This document shows, piece by piece, positions 1 through 10,027 of a stretch of DNA of 56,890 nucleotides (position 1 is the stretch's first letter; each line of letters begins with the position of its first letter). The translations under genes and the position numbers were made by a program. The notes under the pieces are model-generated. The model did no database searches. It was given only the letters and a program-made list of their open reading frames with translations, and had not been told where the DNA came from. The DNA is from Variovorax sp. CF313 (GTDB lineage: Bacteria > Pseudomonadota > Gammaproteobacteria > Burkholderiales > Burkholderiaceae_C): the NCBI RefSeq assembly GCF_000282635.1, contig NZ_AKIW01000108.1:1-56890 (forward strand), read 5' to 3'.

Positions 1-740
1 AAGAAGCCCGCGATGATGAAGGCGTAGTAGCGCACGCGCTGCGTGTTGTAGCCGATGAACTCCACGCGCTCGGGGTTGTCGCGCACCGCGTTCAGCATGC
101 GCCCGAGCGGCGTGCCGGTGAAGGCGAACATCAGCCCGGTGCAGATGAAGCAATACACGGCGATCAGGTAGTACACCTGGTTCTGCGGCCCGAAGTTGAT
201 GCCGAAGAACGAGGCGCCGTACACGCGGTTGGTGGTGATGCCGCCCTCGCCGCCGAAGAAGCTCGGGAACATCAGCGCCATGGCGGCCACCAGTTCGCCG
301 AGGCCGAGCGTGATCATCGCGAAGGTGGTGCCCGACTTCTTGGTCGACACATAGCCGAACACCATGGCGAAGAACATGCCGCCGAAGCCGCCCACGAGCG
401 GAATGAACACCAGCGGAATCGGCAGCTTGCCGGCGCCGGCCAGGTTCATCGCGTGGATGGCGATGAAGGAGCCCAGGCCCACGTACACGGCATGTCCGAA
501 GCTGAGCATGCCGCCCTGCCCCAGCAGCATGTTGTAGCTCAGGCAGATGATGATGAGATAGCCGATCTGCGACAGCATGGTCAGCGCCAGGCTGCTGGTG
601 AAGATCATCGGCGCCACGATCAGCAGCAGCGCGAAGAATGACCAGATCAGGATGCGGCCGATGTTCAGCGGCTTGAAGCGGTAATACCGGGTCGGCGCCT
701 TGGCTGAAGCGGCTGGTGTGGTTGTCGTTGCGGTGTTCAT
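1..740 (-). CDS. livM: Branched-chain amino acid ABC transporter permease LivM (C-terminus cut by window edge)
   Basis: Inner-membrane permease subunit of a Liv-type ABC importer, pairing with LivH to form the channel. About 246 codons from an ATG at 740 are visible and the frame runs off position 1, so the C-terminus is missing. The protein has a Thr/Ala-rich cytoplasmic start, then repeated hydrophobic helices. Conserved LivM stretches include LSYNMLLGQGGMLSFGHA and the loop TPLGRMLNAVRDNPERVEF, which is the ATPase-coupling (EAA-like) region. It starts 4 bases after the livH stop, so the two are co-transcribed and probably coupled. The ATPase genes livG and livF are expected just outside the window. 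Confidence 0.93.
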   Translation of the reverse strand, partial: MNTATTTTPAASAKAPTRYYRFKPLNIGRILIWSFFALLLIVAPMIFTSSLALTMLSQIGYLIIICLSYNMLLGQGGMLSFGHAVYVGLGSFIAIHAMNLAGAGKLPIPLVFIPLVGGFGGMFFAMVFGYVSTKKSGTTFAMITLGLGELVAAMALMFPSFFGGEGGITTNRVYGASFFGINFGPQNQVYYLIAVYCFICTGLMFAFTGTPLGRMLNAVRDNPERVEFIGYNTQRVRYYAFIIAGF

Positions 741-744
741 GGCG

Positions 745-1698
745 TCAGTCCTCCCGCGTTCCGAGGAGGCCCTTGGGCCTGAAGATGAGGATCAGCACCA
801 GGAACAGGTACGGAAGAATGGGCGCCACCTGCGAGATGGTGAGCTTCAGCAGTTCGTAGCCGAAGGTCTGGTCGCTCACTACCACGCCAAAGGCCTGCAG
901 GCCGGTCGCGAGCGACTGGTCCATGGCCACGGCGAAGGTCTGCACGATGCCGATGATCAGCGAGGCCAGGAAGGCTCCCGCCAGCGACCCCATGCCGCCG
1001 ACCACCACCACCACGAAGATGATGGAGCCGACCGAACCCGCCATGGCCGGCTCGGTGACGTAGGTGTTGCCGCCGACCACGCCCGCGAGGCCCGCCAGCG
1101 CGGCACCGCCGCCGAACACCAGCATGAACACGCGCGGCACGTTGTGGCCCAGCGCCTCGACCATGTCGGGGTGCTTCAGCGCCGCCTGGATGACCAGGCC
1201 GATGCGCGTGCGCGTGAGCAGCAGCCACACCGACACCAGCATCAGGACCGCCACGAGCATGATGAACGAGCGTGACTTGGGAAACTGCGTGCCGTAGAGC
1301 GTGAAGAGCGGCCCCTGCAGCGCCGACGGCAGGCCGTACGGCACCGTGGAGCGGCCCCACACCAGTTGCACCAGTTCGAGGATGAGGTACGAAAGGCCGA
1401 AGGTCACCAGCAGCTCGGGCACGTGGCCGAACTTGTGGACCCGGCGCAGGCAGTAGCGCTCGAAGGCCGCACCCAGCGCAAACACCAGCAGCGGCGCAAT
1501 GAAGAGCGCCGGCCAGAAGCCGACGATGCCCGACAGCGTGTAGGCGAAGTAGGCGCCCAGCATGTAGAAGCTGGCGTGCGCGAAATTGAGCACACCCATC
1601 ATGCTGAAGATCAGCGTGAGGCCGGAGCTCAGCATGAACAACAGCAAGCCGTAGCTCACGCCATTGAGCAGCGAGATGACGAAGAATTCGACGTTCAT
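745..1698 (-). CDS. livH: Branched-chain amino acid ABC transporter permease LivH
   Basis: Second membrane permease of the Liv importer, 317 aa with about eight hydrophobic segments. Typical LivH sequence is visible: an N-terminal NGVSYGLLLFMLSSGLTLIF, then MGVLNFAHASFYMLGAY, and a coupling loop around ALKHPDMVEALGHN. It lies 79 bases downstream of the second binding-protein gene. That gap holds an intrinsic terminator, so permease expression is probably lower than binding-protein expression. No strong Shine-Dalgarno sequence is visible before the ATG at 1698. The substrate cannot be read from sequence: branched-chain amino acids, amides/urea and aromatic acids are all carried by this family. 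Confidence 0.93.
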   Translation of the reverse strand: MNVEFFVISLLNGVSYGLLLFMLSSGLTLIFSMMGVLNFAHASFYMLGAYFAYTLSGIVGFWPALFIAPLLVFALGAAFERYCLRRVHKFGHVPELLVTFGLSYLILELVQLVWGRSTVPYGLPSALQGPLFTLYGTQFPKSRSFIMLVAVLMLVSVWLLLTRTRIGLVIQAALKHPDMVEALGHNVPRVFMLVFGGGAALAGLAGVVGGNTYVTEPAMAGSVGSIIFVVVVVGGMGSLAGAFLASLIIGIVQTFAVAMDQSLATGLQAFGVVVSDQTFGYELLKLTISQVAPILPYLFLVLILIFRPKGLLGTRED

Positions 1699-1714
1699 CG
1701 GTCTTTCGTGTCAG

Positions 1715-1752
1715 TAAGAAAAGAAAAAGGCCCGAGTGTTGAAGTCGGGCCT
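1715..1752 (-). terminator. Intra-operonic intrinsic terminator between binding protein and livH
   Basis: On the minus strand an 8-bp perfect stem AGGCCCGA/TCGGGCCT (1752-1745 with 1735-1728) encloses a 9-nt loop and is followed by a U-rich run (TTTTTCTTTTCTT). The stop of the upstream gene is at 1778 and livH starts at 1698, so only transcripts reading through make the permeases. This fits the common need for more periplasmic binding protein than permease. Confidence 0.82.
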
Positions 1753-1777
1753 CGACCGCTTTGGCGCGTTCCCGTAC

Positions 1778-3010
1778 TCAGGAGGGACGCTTCATCTGGC
1801 ACGAGGTCGGCGTGCTGGCCACGTAGGCGTCGTAGAACTTCACGGGCGCCAGCGTGTAGCCGGTGTTCTCCGGGCTGTACGGATACTTGGCGCTGGCCTT
1901 CTCCCACTTGGCGATGTACAGGCCCTGCTGCGCCTGGTGGTCGGTCTTGCGCAGCTCGATGTCGCCGTTGAAGCTCTTGAACTTCAGCCCTTCCATCGCG
2001 GCCGCCACCTTGACGGGGTCGGTCGACTTGGTCTTCACGAAGGCTTCGGTCAGGGCCTGGAACACGGTGTAGATGTCGGAGGTGTAGAGGTCGTCGTTGA
2101 ACTTCTTCTTGAACTCTTCGGCGTACTTCTGCATGTCGCCGCCCATGTTGTAGTGGGCATAGCTGACCTGATAAACCTTGCCGTCGGACGCGGCACCCAT
2201 GGCGGTCGGGGTGCCCGTGGTCACGGCGTAGTAGGTGTAGAACTTGACGTTCAGGCCCGAATCGTTGGCCGACTTGATCAGCAGGGCGAGGTCGGAGCCC
2301 CAGTTGCCGGTGATGACGGTGTCGGCGCCCGAGGCCTTGATCTTGGCGACGTAGGGCGCGAAGTCGCGCACCTGGGCCAACGGGTGCAGGTCGTCGCCGA
2401 CGATCTGGATGTCGGGGCGCTTGTGCTTCAGGTCTTCCTTGGCGAACTTGGAAACCTGCTGGCCGTGCGCGTAGTTCTGGTTGAGCAGGTAGACCTTCTT
2501 GATCTCCGGCTGGTCCTTCATGTACGTGGTCAGCGCTTCCATCTTCATGGACGTGTCGGCGTCGAAGCGGTACTGCCAGTAGCTGCACTTGCTGTTGGTC
2601 AGGTCGGGGTCGACCGCGGCGTAGTTGAGGTACAGCGCTTCCTTGCCGGGATTGCGCGCGTTGTTCTTCTCGAGCGCGTCGATGATGGCCAGTGCGGGGC
2701 CGGAACCATTACCCTGCACGATGTAGCGCGCGCCCTGGTCGAGGGCCGAGCGCAGTGCGCTGGTGGTTTCCTGCGGACTGAGCTTGTTGTCGATGCCGAT
2801 GATCTCGAACTTCACGCCCGCCGCATTCTTCTTGTTGAATTCTTCGGCGAAGAACTGGAAGGTCTTGAGCTGGTTCGTACCGACCGCGGCCATGAGGCCC
2901 GACAGCGGGTCGAGCCATGCGATCTTGACGGTTTCACCCTTCTGGGCAAGGGCGCCGGTGGCGGTGGCAGCGATGACGGCTGCGGCGGCGATTTTCAGAG
3001 CGAAATTCAA
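1778..3010 (-). CDS. Liv-type ABC transporter periplasmic substrate-binding protein, copy 1
   Basis: Periplasmic binding protein (Peripla_BP_6/LivK-like) that delivers ligand to LivHM. The reading frame is open further upstream, but the best start is a TTG at 3010 preceded by AGGAG seven bases away. This gives a 410-aa precursor beginning MNFALKIAAAAV with a signal peptide cleaved near GALAQ. It matches copy 2 (3210-4439) in length and start position. The mature part begins KGETVKIAWLDPLSGLMAAV, almost identical to copy 2. Two shared cysteines near NSKCSYW and the C-terminal TSCQMKRPS may form a disulfide. The ligand is unknown. The starting ATG at 3058 would add 16 residues before the signal peptide and is less likely. 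Confidence 0.9.
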   Translation of the reverse strand: MNFALKIAAAAVIAATATGALAQKGETVKIAWLDPLSGLMAAVGTNQLKTFQFFAEEFNKKNAAGVKFEIIGIDNKLSPQETTSALRSALDQGARYIVQGNGSGPALAIIDALEKNNARNPGKEALYLNYAAVDPDLTNSKCSYWQYRFDADTSMKMEALTTYMKDQPEIKKVYLLNQNYAHGQQVSKFAKEDLKHKRPDIQIVGDDLHPLAQVRDFAPYVAKIKASGADTVITGNWGSDLALLIKSANDSGLNVKFYTYYAVTTGTPTAMGAASDGKVYQVSYAHYNMGGDMQKYAEEFKKKFNDDLYTSDIYTVFQALTEAFVKTKSTDPVKVAAAMEGLKFKSFNGDIELRKTDHQAQQGLYIAKWEKASAKYPYSPENTGYTLAPVKFYDAYVASTPTSCQMKRPS

Positions 3011-3136
3011 TTTATATCTCCTGGTCAAACCGATTCGAAACGCCGCACGAGAGTACAAGCGTTTGCAGCCCCTCCCCTCAGGGAATGCCCGTAAGAAGGG
3101 TGCCGCAAAGGCCCGTTTCTATCGCGCATGCGACAC

Positions 3137-3196
3137 CGCGTTTCTCCAAGCTGCTACCCACGGGTAGACATCTGCTACCCGCGGGTAGGAAACGCG
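3137..3196. repeat. Paired 14-bp palindromes nested in an outer inverted repeat
   Basis: Between the two binding-protein genes lie CTACCCACGGGTAG (3154-3167) and the perfect palindrome CTACCCGCGGGTAG (3175-3188), with starts 21 bases apart (two helical turns). They are flanked by an outer inverted repeat CGCGTTTC (3137-3144) and GAAACGCG (3189-3196). The helical phasing suits two dimer-binding sites for a repressor. The nested stems could instead fold in the transcript as a processing or RNA-stability element between the paralogues. There is no U tract, so it is not an intrinsic terminator. Confidence 0.6.
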
Positions 3197-3209
3197 CTCG
3201 CAAAGATGC

Positions 3210-4439
3210 TCACGGGCGCTTCATCTGGCAGGTGGTGGGCGTGCTCGCCACGTACGACTCGTAGTACTTCACGGGAACATTCGTGTAGCCGGTGTTCTCC
3301 GCGTCGTACGGGTACTTGGCGCTGGCCTTCTCCCAGCGCGCGATGTACAGGCCCTGCTGCAGCTGGTGGTCGGCCTTGCGCATCTCGACCTCGCCGTTGA
3401 AGCTCTTGATCTTCATGCCTTCCAGCGCCGCGGCCACCTTGACCGGGTCGGTCGACTTGGTGGCGGCGAAGGCCGCGTCGAGCAACGCGAACACGTGGTA
3501 GATCGAGGACTGCGTGAGGTCGTCGTTCATGCGCTTTTTGTAGCCCCCGAGCAGCCTCTGGATCTCCCCGCCCATGTTGTAGTGGGCGTAGGCGACCGTG
3601 TAGACCTTGCCGTCCGACGTGGCGCCCATGGCCGTAGGCGTGCCGGCGCCCGGCGCGTAGTAGGTCAGGAACTTGACGTTCAGGCCCGAGTCGTTGGCGG
3701 CCTTGATGAGCAGCGACAGGTCGGAGCCCCAGTTGCCGGTGATGACGGTGTCGGCGCCCGAGGCCTTGATCTTGGCGATGTAGGGAGAGAAGTCGCGCAC
3801 CTGGGCCAGCGGATGCAGGTCGTCGCCGACGATCTGGATGTCGGGGCGCTTGACCTTCAGGTCTTCCTTGGCGAACTTGGACACCTGCACGCCGTGGGCG
3901 TAGTTCTGGCCGAGGATGTAGACCTTCTTGATGTCGGGCTGGTCCTTCATCCAGGTGGTGAGCGCCTCCATCTTCATGGATGTGTCGGCGTCGAGCCGGA
4001 AGTGCCAGTAGCTGCACTTGCTGTTGGTCAGGTCGGGGTCGACGGCCGCGTAGTTCATGTACAGCAGCTCCTTGCCCGGATTGCGCGCGTTGTTCTTCTC
4101 GATGGCGTCGATGATCGCGAGCGCGGGGCCGGAGCCGTTGCCCTGCATGATGTAGCGCGCGCCCTGGTCTTGCGCCGAGCGCAGCGCGGCGGTGGTTTCC
4201 TGCGGGCTGAGCTTGTTGTCGAGCGCGATGATCTCGAACTTCACGCCCGACTGGTTCTTCTTGTTGAACTCTTCTGCAAGGAACTGGGTGGTCTTGAGCT
4301 GGTTGGTGCCGACCGCCGCCATGAGGCCGGAAAGCGGGTCGAGCCAGGCGATCTTGACGGTCTCGCCCTTTTGAGCGAATGCAGCGGTCAGGCTCACCAA
4401 CATTGCACAGGCAGCTACTGACTTGATAGCAAATTGCAT
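3210..4439 (-). CDS. Liv-type ABC transporter periplasmic substrate-binding protein, copy 2
   Basis: 409-aa periplasmic binding protein, first of the two tandem paralogues in transcription order. It has an ATG start, a signal peptide (MQFAIKSVAACAMLVSLTAAFA) and the same mature start KGETVKIAWLDP as copy 1. The two proteins are collinear throughout. Differences cluster in the region around 245-310, where copy 1 reads YAVTTGTPTAMGAASDG and copy 2 YAPGAGTPTAMGATSDG, and in the helix after YNMGG. This suggests a gene duplication followed by ligand or affinity divergence. It lies 140 bases downstream of the acyl-CoA ligase on the same strand, so they may share a transcript. Confidence 0.9.
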   Translation of the reverse strand: MQFAIKSVAACAMLVSLTAAFAQKGETVKIAWLDPLSGLMAAVGTNQLKTTQFLAEEFNKKNQSGVKFEIIALDNKLSPQETTAALRSAQDQGARYIMQGNGSGPALAIIDAIEKNNARNPGKELLYMNYAAVDPDLTNSKCSYWHFRLDADTSMKMEALTTWMKDQPDIKKVYILGQNYAHGVQVSKFAKEDLKVKRPDIQIVGDDLHPLAQVRDFSPYIAKIKASGADTVITGNWGSDLSLLIKAANDSGLNVKFLTYYAPGAGTPTAMGATSDGKVYTVAYAHYNMGGEIQRLLGGYKKRMNDDLTQSSIYHVFALLDAAFAATKSTDPVKVAAALEGMKIKSFNGEVEMRKADHQLQQGLYIARWEKASAKYPYDAENTGYTNVPVKYYESYVASTPTTCQMKRP

Positions 4440-4579
4440 GAAGAGTCTCCAGTTTGTAAGGCGGAGTGCCAGCCTACAAGCGCCCTTTTTTTCGCCGCAC
4501 AGGGATTGCCCGCAAGCTTGACCGCCGAGGCGGAATTCCTATCGCCTGCGCGACAGCGCGGCAGGGCTCGCGCGGGTCT

Positions 4580-6223
<1,644 letters not shown>

Positions 6224-6255
6224 CTACGGACTCCTGAAAGAAATGACTTCATGAA

Positions 6256-6280
6256 CTTGCGGACATCGGATTCACGCAAG
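6256..6280. promoter_or_regulatory. Inverted repeat between divergent acyl-CoA ligase and AraC regulator genes
   Basis: CTTGCG (6256-6261) and CGCAAG (6275-6280) form a 6-bp inverted repeat with a 13-base spacer, in the 212-base divergent intergenic region and just upstream of the ligase start. It is a candidate regulator site for the adjacent AraC-type protein, but arms this short can occur by chance. Confidence 0.25.
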
Positions 6281-6435
6281 CTTCGGCGACTTTCACAATG
6301 ACACAAACCCGCACTGCGGAATCTGGCCTCGAATTCCTGGCCCGGTGCGCGCCCCCCATACTTCCGGCCGCCGAGCACGCGGAAAATTCTAGGAACCGGC
6401 GCCGTTTTCACCCCTATCGCAAGGAAGCCAAACGA

Positions 6436-7536
6436 ATGACTTCAGGAGCCTCCGTGCCGCACCGCCAGCGTGGGCCGCAACGCCGGCCGACCGGCGGCAT
6501 CCCGCAGCCTGAGCTGCGTACCAGCTCGGCCGCCTGGCTCGAAGGCGTGCTCTCGATGTTCGAGGCCGAGGGGCTGGACGTGCCCTCGCTGCTGCGCGAC
6601 GCCGGCTTCGATCCCGATTCGCTGCACCGGCAGAACACGCGCATCCCGGTCGACGAGGTCACGGTGATGTGGCAGCTCGCGGTAGCCCGCGCCGGCAAGC
6701 CCACGCTGGGCCTGCAACGCGACCTGGCCGCCACGCACAGCAAACTGGGAACGGTGGGCCATGCGATGTCGTGCAGCGCCACGCTCGGGGCGGCGCTCGC
6801 GCGGCTGGCGCGCTACATGGCCGTGATTTCGGATGCGACCGGCTTCTCGCTGCATCCCGAGCCGCGCGGCTGCTGGCTGTCAATGGAACACACCGGCGGC
6901 AGCCTGCCGATTCCGCGCCAGCGCGTCGAATACGCCCTGCTGACCACGCTGATGCAGTGCCAGTGGCTCACGCGGCGCGAACTGCAGCCACTGGCGATGG
7001 AGTTCGTCTATCCCGCGCCGACCAGCGACCGGCTGCACCGGGAGGCCTTCGGCTGCGAGGTGCGCTTCAATGCAGCGGCCAACCGCCTGCTGCTGTCGAG
7101 CGCCGACATGGCAATGCCGCTGCCCACCTACCACGAGACGCTCGGCGAGATGCAGGAGCATCTGCTGGACGAACAACTCGATCTGCTGGGTCAGGCCACC
7201 ACAAGCAGCCTGGTGTGCGCCGAGATCGCGCGCCGGCTCCAGCACGGCGAGCCGCGCCGGCAGGACGTGGCCTCGGGTCTGGGCCTGGCCGAGCGCACGC
7301 TGCAGCGGCGGTTGCAGGAGGAGTCGGTGTCGTTCCAGTCGCTGCTCGACCGCACCCGTCGCGAGCTGGCGCAGCAGTACCTTGCCGACGACCGACATAC
7401 ATTGACCGAAGTAGCCGACAGGCTGGGCTTCGTCGACAGCAGCAACTTTTTTCGCGCCTGCAAGCGCTGGTTCGGCGTGCCGCCAGCGCAATACCGGGCG
7501 CGCATCTGGAATGGGCCTGCCGCACTCGCGGCCTGA
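6436..7536 (+). CDS. AraC-family transcriptional regulator (Arabinose_bd + HTH_18)
   Basis: DNA-binding regulator with a large N-terminal ligand-sensing domain and a C-terminal double helix-turn-helix. The ORF is open from 6298, but the ATG at 6436 is preceded by AAGGAAG at 6421-6427, giving 366 aa. Residues about 30-220 resemble the arabinose-binding-type domain of OruR/ArgR-like AraC proteins. The last hundred residues carry the AraC signature, with LGLAERTLQRRLQEESVSF and ADRLGFVDSSNFFRACKRWF. It is divergent from the acyl-CoA ligase, which is therefore its most likely target. The inducer may be that enzyme's substrate or product (inference). Confidence 0.9.
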   Translation: MTSGASVPHRQRGPQRRPTGGIPQPELRTSSAAWLEGVLSMFEAEGLDVPSLLRDAGFDPDSLHRQNTRIPVDEVTVMWQLAVARAGKPTLGLQRDLAATHSKLGTVGHAMSCSATLGAALARLARYMAVISDATGFSLHPEPRGCWLSMEHTGGSLPIPRQRVEYALLTTLMQCQWLTRRELQPLAMEFVYPAPTSDRLHREAFGCEVRFNAAANRLLLSSADMAMPLPTYHETLGEMQEHLLDEQLDLLGQATTSSLVCAEIARRLQHGEPRRQDVASGLGLAERTLQRRLQEESVSFQSLLDRTRRELAQQYLADDRHTLTEVADRLGFVDSSNFFRACKRWFGVPPAQYRARIWNGPAALAA

Positions 7537-7599
7537 GGGCGCGCGGGCCGCGATGGCCCGTTCGGCAAGGGGTTACGCGCTGTGCCGGACAATCCGGGC

Positions 7600-9081
7600 A
7601 TGAGCTTGCTTGCTGAAGACACCGAGGTCGCGGACCTGGGGTTGCGCTGGAAACCCGGTTTCGCCGCCTTGGGCCCGGCATTTTTCACTGAACTGAGGCC
7701 GACGCCCCTGCCCGATCCGTACTGGGTGGGCCGCAGCGAAGCCGTAGCACGCGAACTCGGGCTGCCGGCCGGCTGGCATTCGTCGGACGGCACGCTCGCT
7801 GCCCTGACCGGCAACCTGCCCGTCGCCGGCAGCCGCCCCTTCGCGACGGTCTACAGCGGCCACCAGTTCGGCGTGTGGGCAGGCCAGCTCGGCGACGGAC
7901 GTGCGATCACGGTCGGCGAGACCGAAGGCGGGCTCGAAGTGCAGCTGAAGGGCGCGGGCCGCACGCCTTACTCGCGCGGCGGCGACGGCCGCGCGGTGCT
8001 GCGCTCCAGCATCCGGGAGTTTCTGTGCAGCGAGGCCATGCACGGCCTCGGCATCCCGACCACCCGCGCGCTGTGCGTGACGGGGTCCGACGCCCGCGTG
8101 TACCGCGAGGAGCCGGAAAGCGCGGCCGTCGTGACCCGCGTCGCACCGAGCTTCATCCGCTTCGGCCACTTCGAGCACTTCGCGGCCAACCAGCGCGAAG
8201 ATGAGTTGCGCGCGCTGGCCGACTACGTCATCGACCGCCACTACCCGGCGTGCCGCACCACCGGGCGCTTCGGTGGCAACGCGTATGCCGCCTTCCTCGA
8301 AGCCGTGAGCGAGCGCACCGCCGCCCTGCTCGCCCGATGGCAGGCCGTGGGCTTCTGCCACGGCGTGATGAACACCGACAACATGAGCATCCTCGGGCTC
8401 ACCATCGACTACGGCCCGTTCCAGTTCCTCGATGGCTTCGACCCGCGCCACATCTGCAACCACAGCGACACCAGCGGGCGCTACGCCTTCAACCAGCAGC
8501 CCAACGTGGCTTACTGGAACCTGTTCTGCCTCGCACAGGCGCTGCTGCCGCTGATCGGCGACCAGGAAGTCGCGGTGGCCGCCCTGGAGTCGTACAAGAC
8601 CGTGTTCCCGAACGAGTTCGAGGGCCGCATGCGCGCCAAGCTCGGGCTCGCGAGCCCGGCCGAAGGCGACCGCGCGCTGATCGAAGGCGTGCTCAAGCTG
8701 CTGGCCGCCGGCAAGGTCGACTACACCATCTTCTGGCGCCGGCTCTCGACCCACATGGCCGACGGCAACGTCGAGCCGGTGCGCGACCTGTTCCTGGACC
8801 GCGAGGGCTTCGACGCGTGGCTGCTAGCGTTTTCGGAGCGCCATACGACCACTGGACGTACGCAAGCCGCCGATCTGATGCTCAAATCCAACCCCAGGTT
8901 CGTGCTGCGCAACCACTTGGGGCAGCAAGCGATCGAAGCAAGTCAGCAAAAAGACCACTCGGGTGTGGCAACCTTGCTGGCTGTGCTCGAGACCCCATTT
9001 GAAGAACATCCCGACGCCGACGCACTCGCCGGCTTCCCGCCCGACTGGGCCTCCACGATCGAAATCAGCTGCTCATCATGA
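7600..9081 (+). CDS. selO: Protein adenylyltransferase SelO (YdiU/UPF0061)
   Basis: Pseudokinase-fold enzyme that transfers AMP from ATP to Ser/Thr/Tyr of target proteins. It is linked to redox homeostasis. The family hallmark runs LKGAGRTPYSRGGDGRAVL at about residues 115-135, and the metal/active-site segment DGFDPRHICNHSDTSGRYAF is also present. Length from the ATG at 7600 is 493 aa, normal for the family; an in-frame GTG at 7582 would add only six residues. The stop overlaps the msrB start (ATGA), and an MsrB partner fits the redox role of SelO. A GACAAT box ends 6 bases before the ATG, which may mean a leaderless transcript. Confidence 0.94.
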   Translation: MSLLAEDTEVADLGLRWKPGFAALGPAFFTELRPTPLPDPYWVGRSEAVARELGLPAGWHSSDGTLAALTGNLPVAGSRPFATVYSGHQFGVWAGQLGDGRAITVGETEGGLEVQLKGAGRTPYSRGGDGRAVLRSSIREFLCSEAMHGLGIPTTRALCVTGSDARVYREEPESAAVVTRVAPSFIRFGHFEHFAANQREDELRALADYVIDRHYPACRTTGRFGGNAYAAFLEAVSERTAALLARWQAVGFCHGVMNTDNMSILGLTIDYGPFQFLDGFDPRHICNHSDTSGRYAFNQQPNVAYWNLFCLAQALLPLIGDQEVAVAALESYKTVFPNEFEGRMRAKLGLASPAEGDRALIEGVLKLLAAGKVDYTIFWRRLSTHMADGNVEPVRDLFLDREGFDAWLLAFSERHTTTGRTQAADLMLKSNPRFVLRNHLGQQAIEASQQKDHSGVATLLAVLETPFEEHPDADALAGFPPDWASTIEISCSS

Positions 9082-9488
9082 CCACTCCCGTACAGAAGAC
9101 CGACGCCGAATGGAAAGCCCTGCTCGCTGAAAAAGGCGCCGAGCCCGCGGCCTTCGAGGTGACGCGCCACGCGGCCACCGAACGCCCCTTCACCGGCAAG
9201 TACGAAGCGCACTGGGACGACGGCACCTACCACTGTGTGTGCTGCGGCGCCAAGCTGTTCGAATCATCGACCAAGTTCGATGCCGGCTGCGGCTGGCCCA
9301 GCTTCTCTGAAGAAGCGGTGCCCGGTGCCATCAGGAACATCGTCGACCGATCGCACGGCATGGTGCGCACCGAGAACGTGTGCGCCAATTGCGGCGCCCA
9401 CCTGGGCCACGTGTTCCCTGACGGCCCGACCGAAACCGGCCTGCGCTATTGCATGAACTCGGCGTCGCTCGACTTCCATAAAAAATGA
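9078..9488 (+). CDS. msrB: Peptide-methionine (R)-S-oxide reductase MsrB
   Basis: Reduces methionine-R-sulfoxide in proteins, presumably in the cytoplasm since there is no signal peptide. It is 136 aa, full length. Zinc-site cysteines are seen as C53-x-x-C56 and C102-x-x-C105. The catalytic cysteine is C125 in RYCMNS and a possible resolving cysteine is C71 in DAGCGWPSF. It overlaps selO by 4 bases upstream (ATGA at 9078) and yciB by 4 bases downstream (ATGA at 9485), so the three are translationally coupled. Confidence 0.96.
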   Translation: MTTPVQKTDAEWKALLAEKGAEPAAFEVTRHAATERPFTGKYEAHWDDGTYHCVCCGAKLFESSTKFDAGCGWPSFSEEAVPGAIRNIVDRSHGMVRTENVCANCGAHLGHVFPDGPTETGLRYCMNSASLDFHKK

Positions 9489-10027
9489 AACTGCTCCTCG
9501 ACTTCTTTCCCATCCTCCTGTTCTTCGGCGCCTACAAGCTCGCCGACATCTACACCGCCACCGGCGTGCTCATGGCCGCCACCGTGGTGCAGATGGCCAT
9601 CATCTATGCCATGGAGCGCAAGCTGCAGGCGATGCAGAAGGCCACGCTGGTGCTGATCCTGCTGTTCGGCACGCTCACGCTGGTGCTGCACGACGACCGC
9701 TTCATCAAGTGGAAGCCGACGGTGCTGTACGGCGCGATGGCCATCGCGCTGGCGGTGGCGCTCTGGGCGCTGAAGAAGAACTTCCTCAAGATGCTGCTGG
9801 GCTCGCAGCTCGAGCTGCCCGACCGCATCTGGGGCCGGCTCAACGTGGCGTGGATCGGCTATTGCCTGTTCATGGCGCTCATCAACGGCTACGTGGCGGC
9901 GTACTTCACGACCGAGGCCTGGGTCAACTTCAAGCTCTGGGGCTATGTGTTCCCGATCGTCTTCCTGGTGGCGCAGGGTCTCTATATTGCGCCGCACATC
10001 AAGGGCGACGACAAGCCGACCGCCTGA
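9485..10027 (+). CDS. yciB: Inner membrane septation protein A family (YciB)
   Basis: 180-aa polytopic membrane protein with five to six hydrophobic helices. It is recognised by the start MKLLLDFFPILLFFGAYKL, by the conserved WKPTVLYG and by LNVAWIGYCLFMALINGYVA. The family is connected with cell envelope and septum integrity in enterobacteria, where the exact role is still unclear. It is coupled to msrB by an ATGA overlap and to bolA by a TGATG overlap. No odd features. Confidence 0.94.
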   Translation: MKLLLDFFPILLFFGAYKLADIYTATGVLMAATVVQMAIIYAMERKLQAMQKATLVLILLFGTLTLVLHDDRFIKWKPTVLYGAMAIALAVALWALKKNFLKMLLGSQLELPDRIWGRLNVAWIGYCLFMALINGYVAAYFTTEAWVNFKLWGYVFPIVFLVAQGLYIAPHIKGDDKPTA

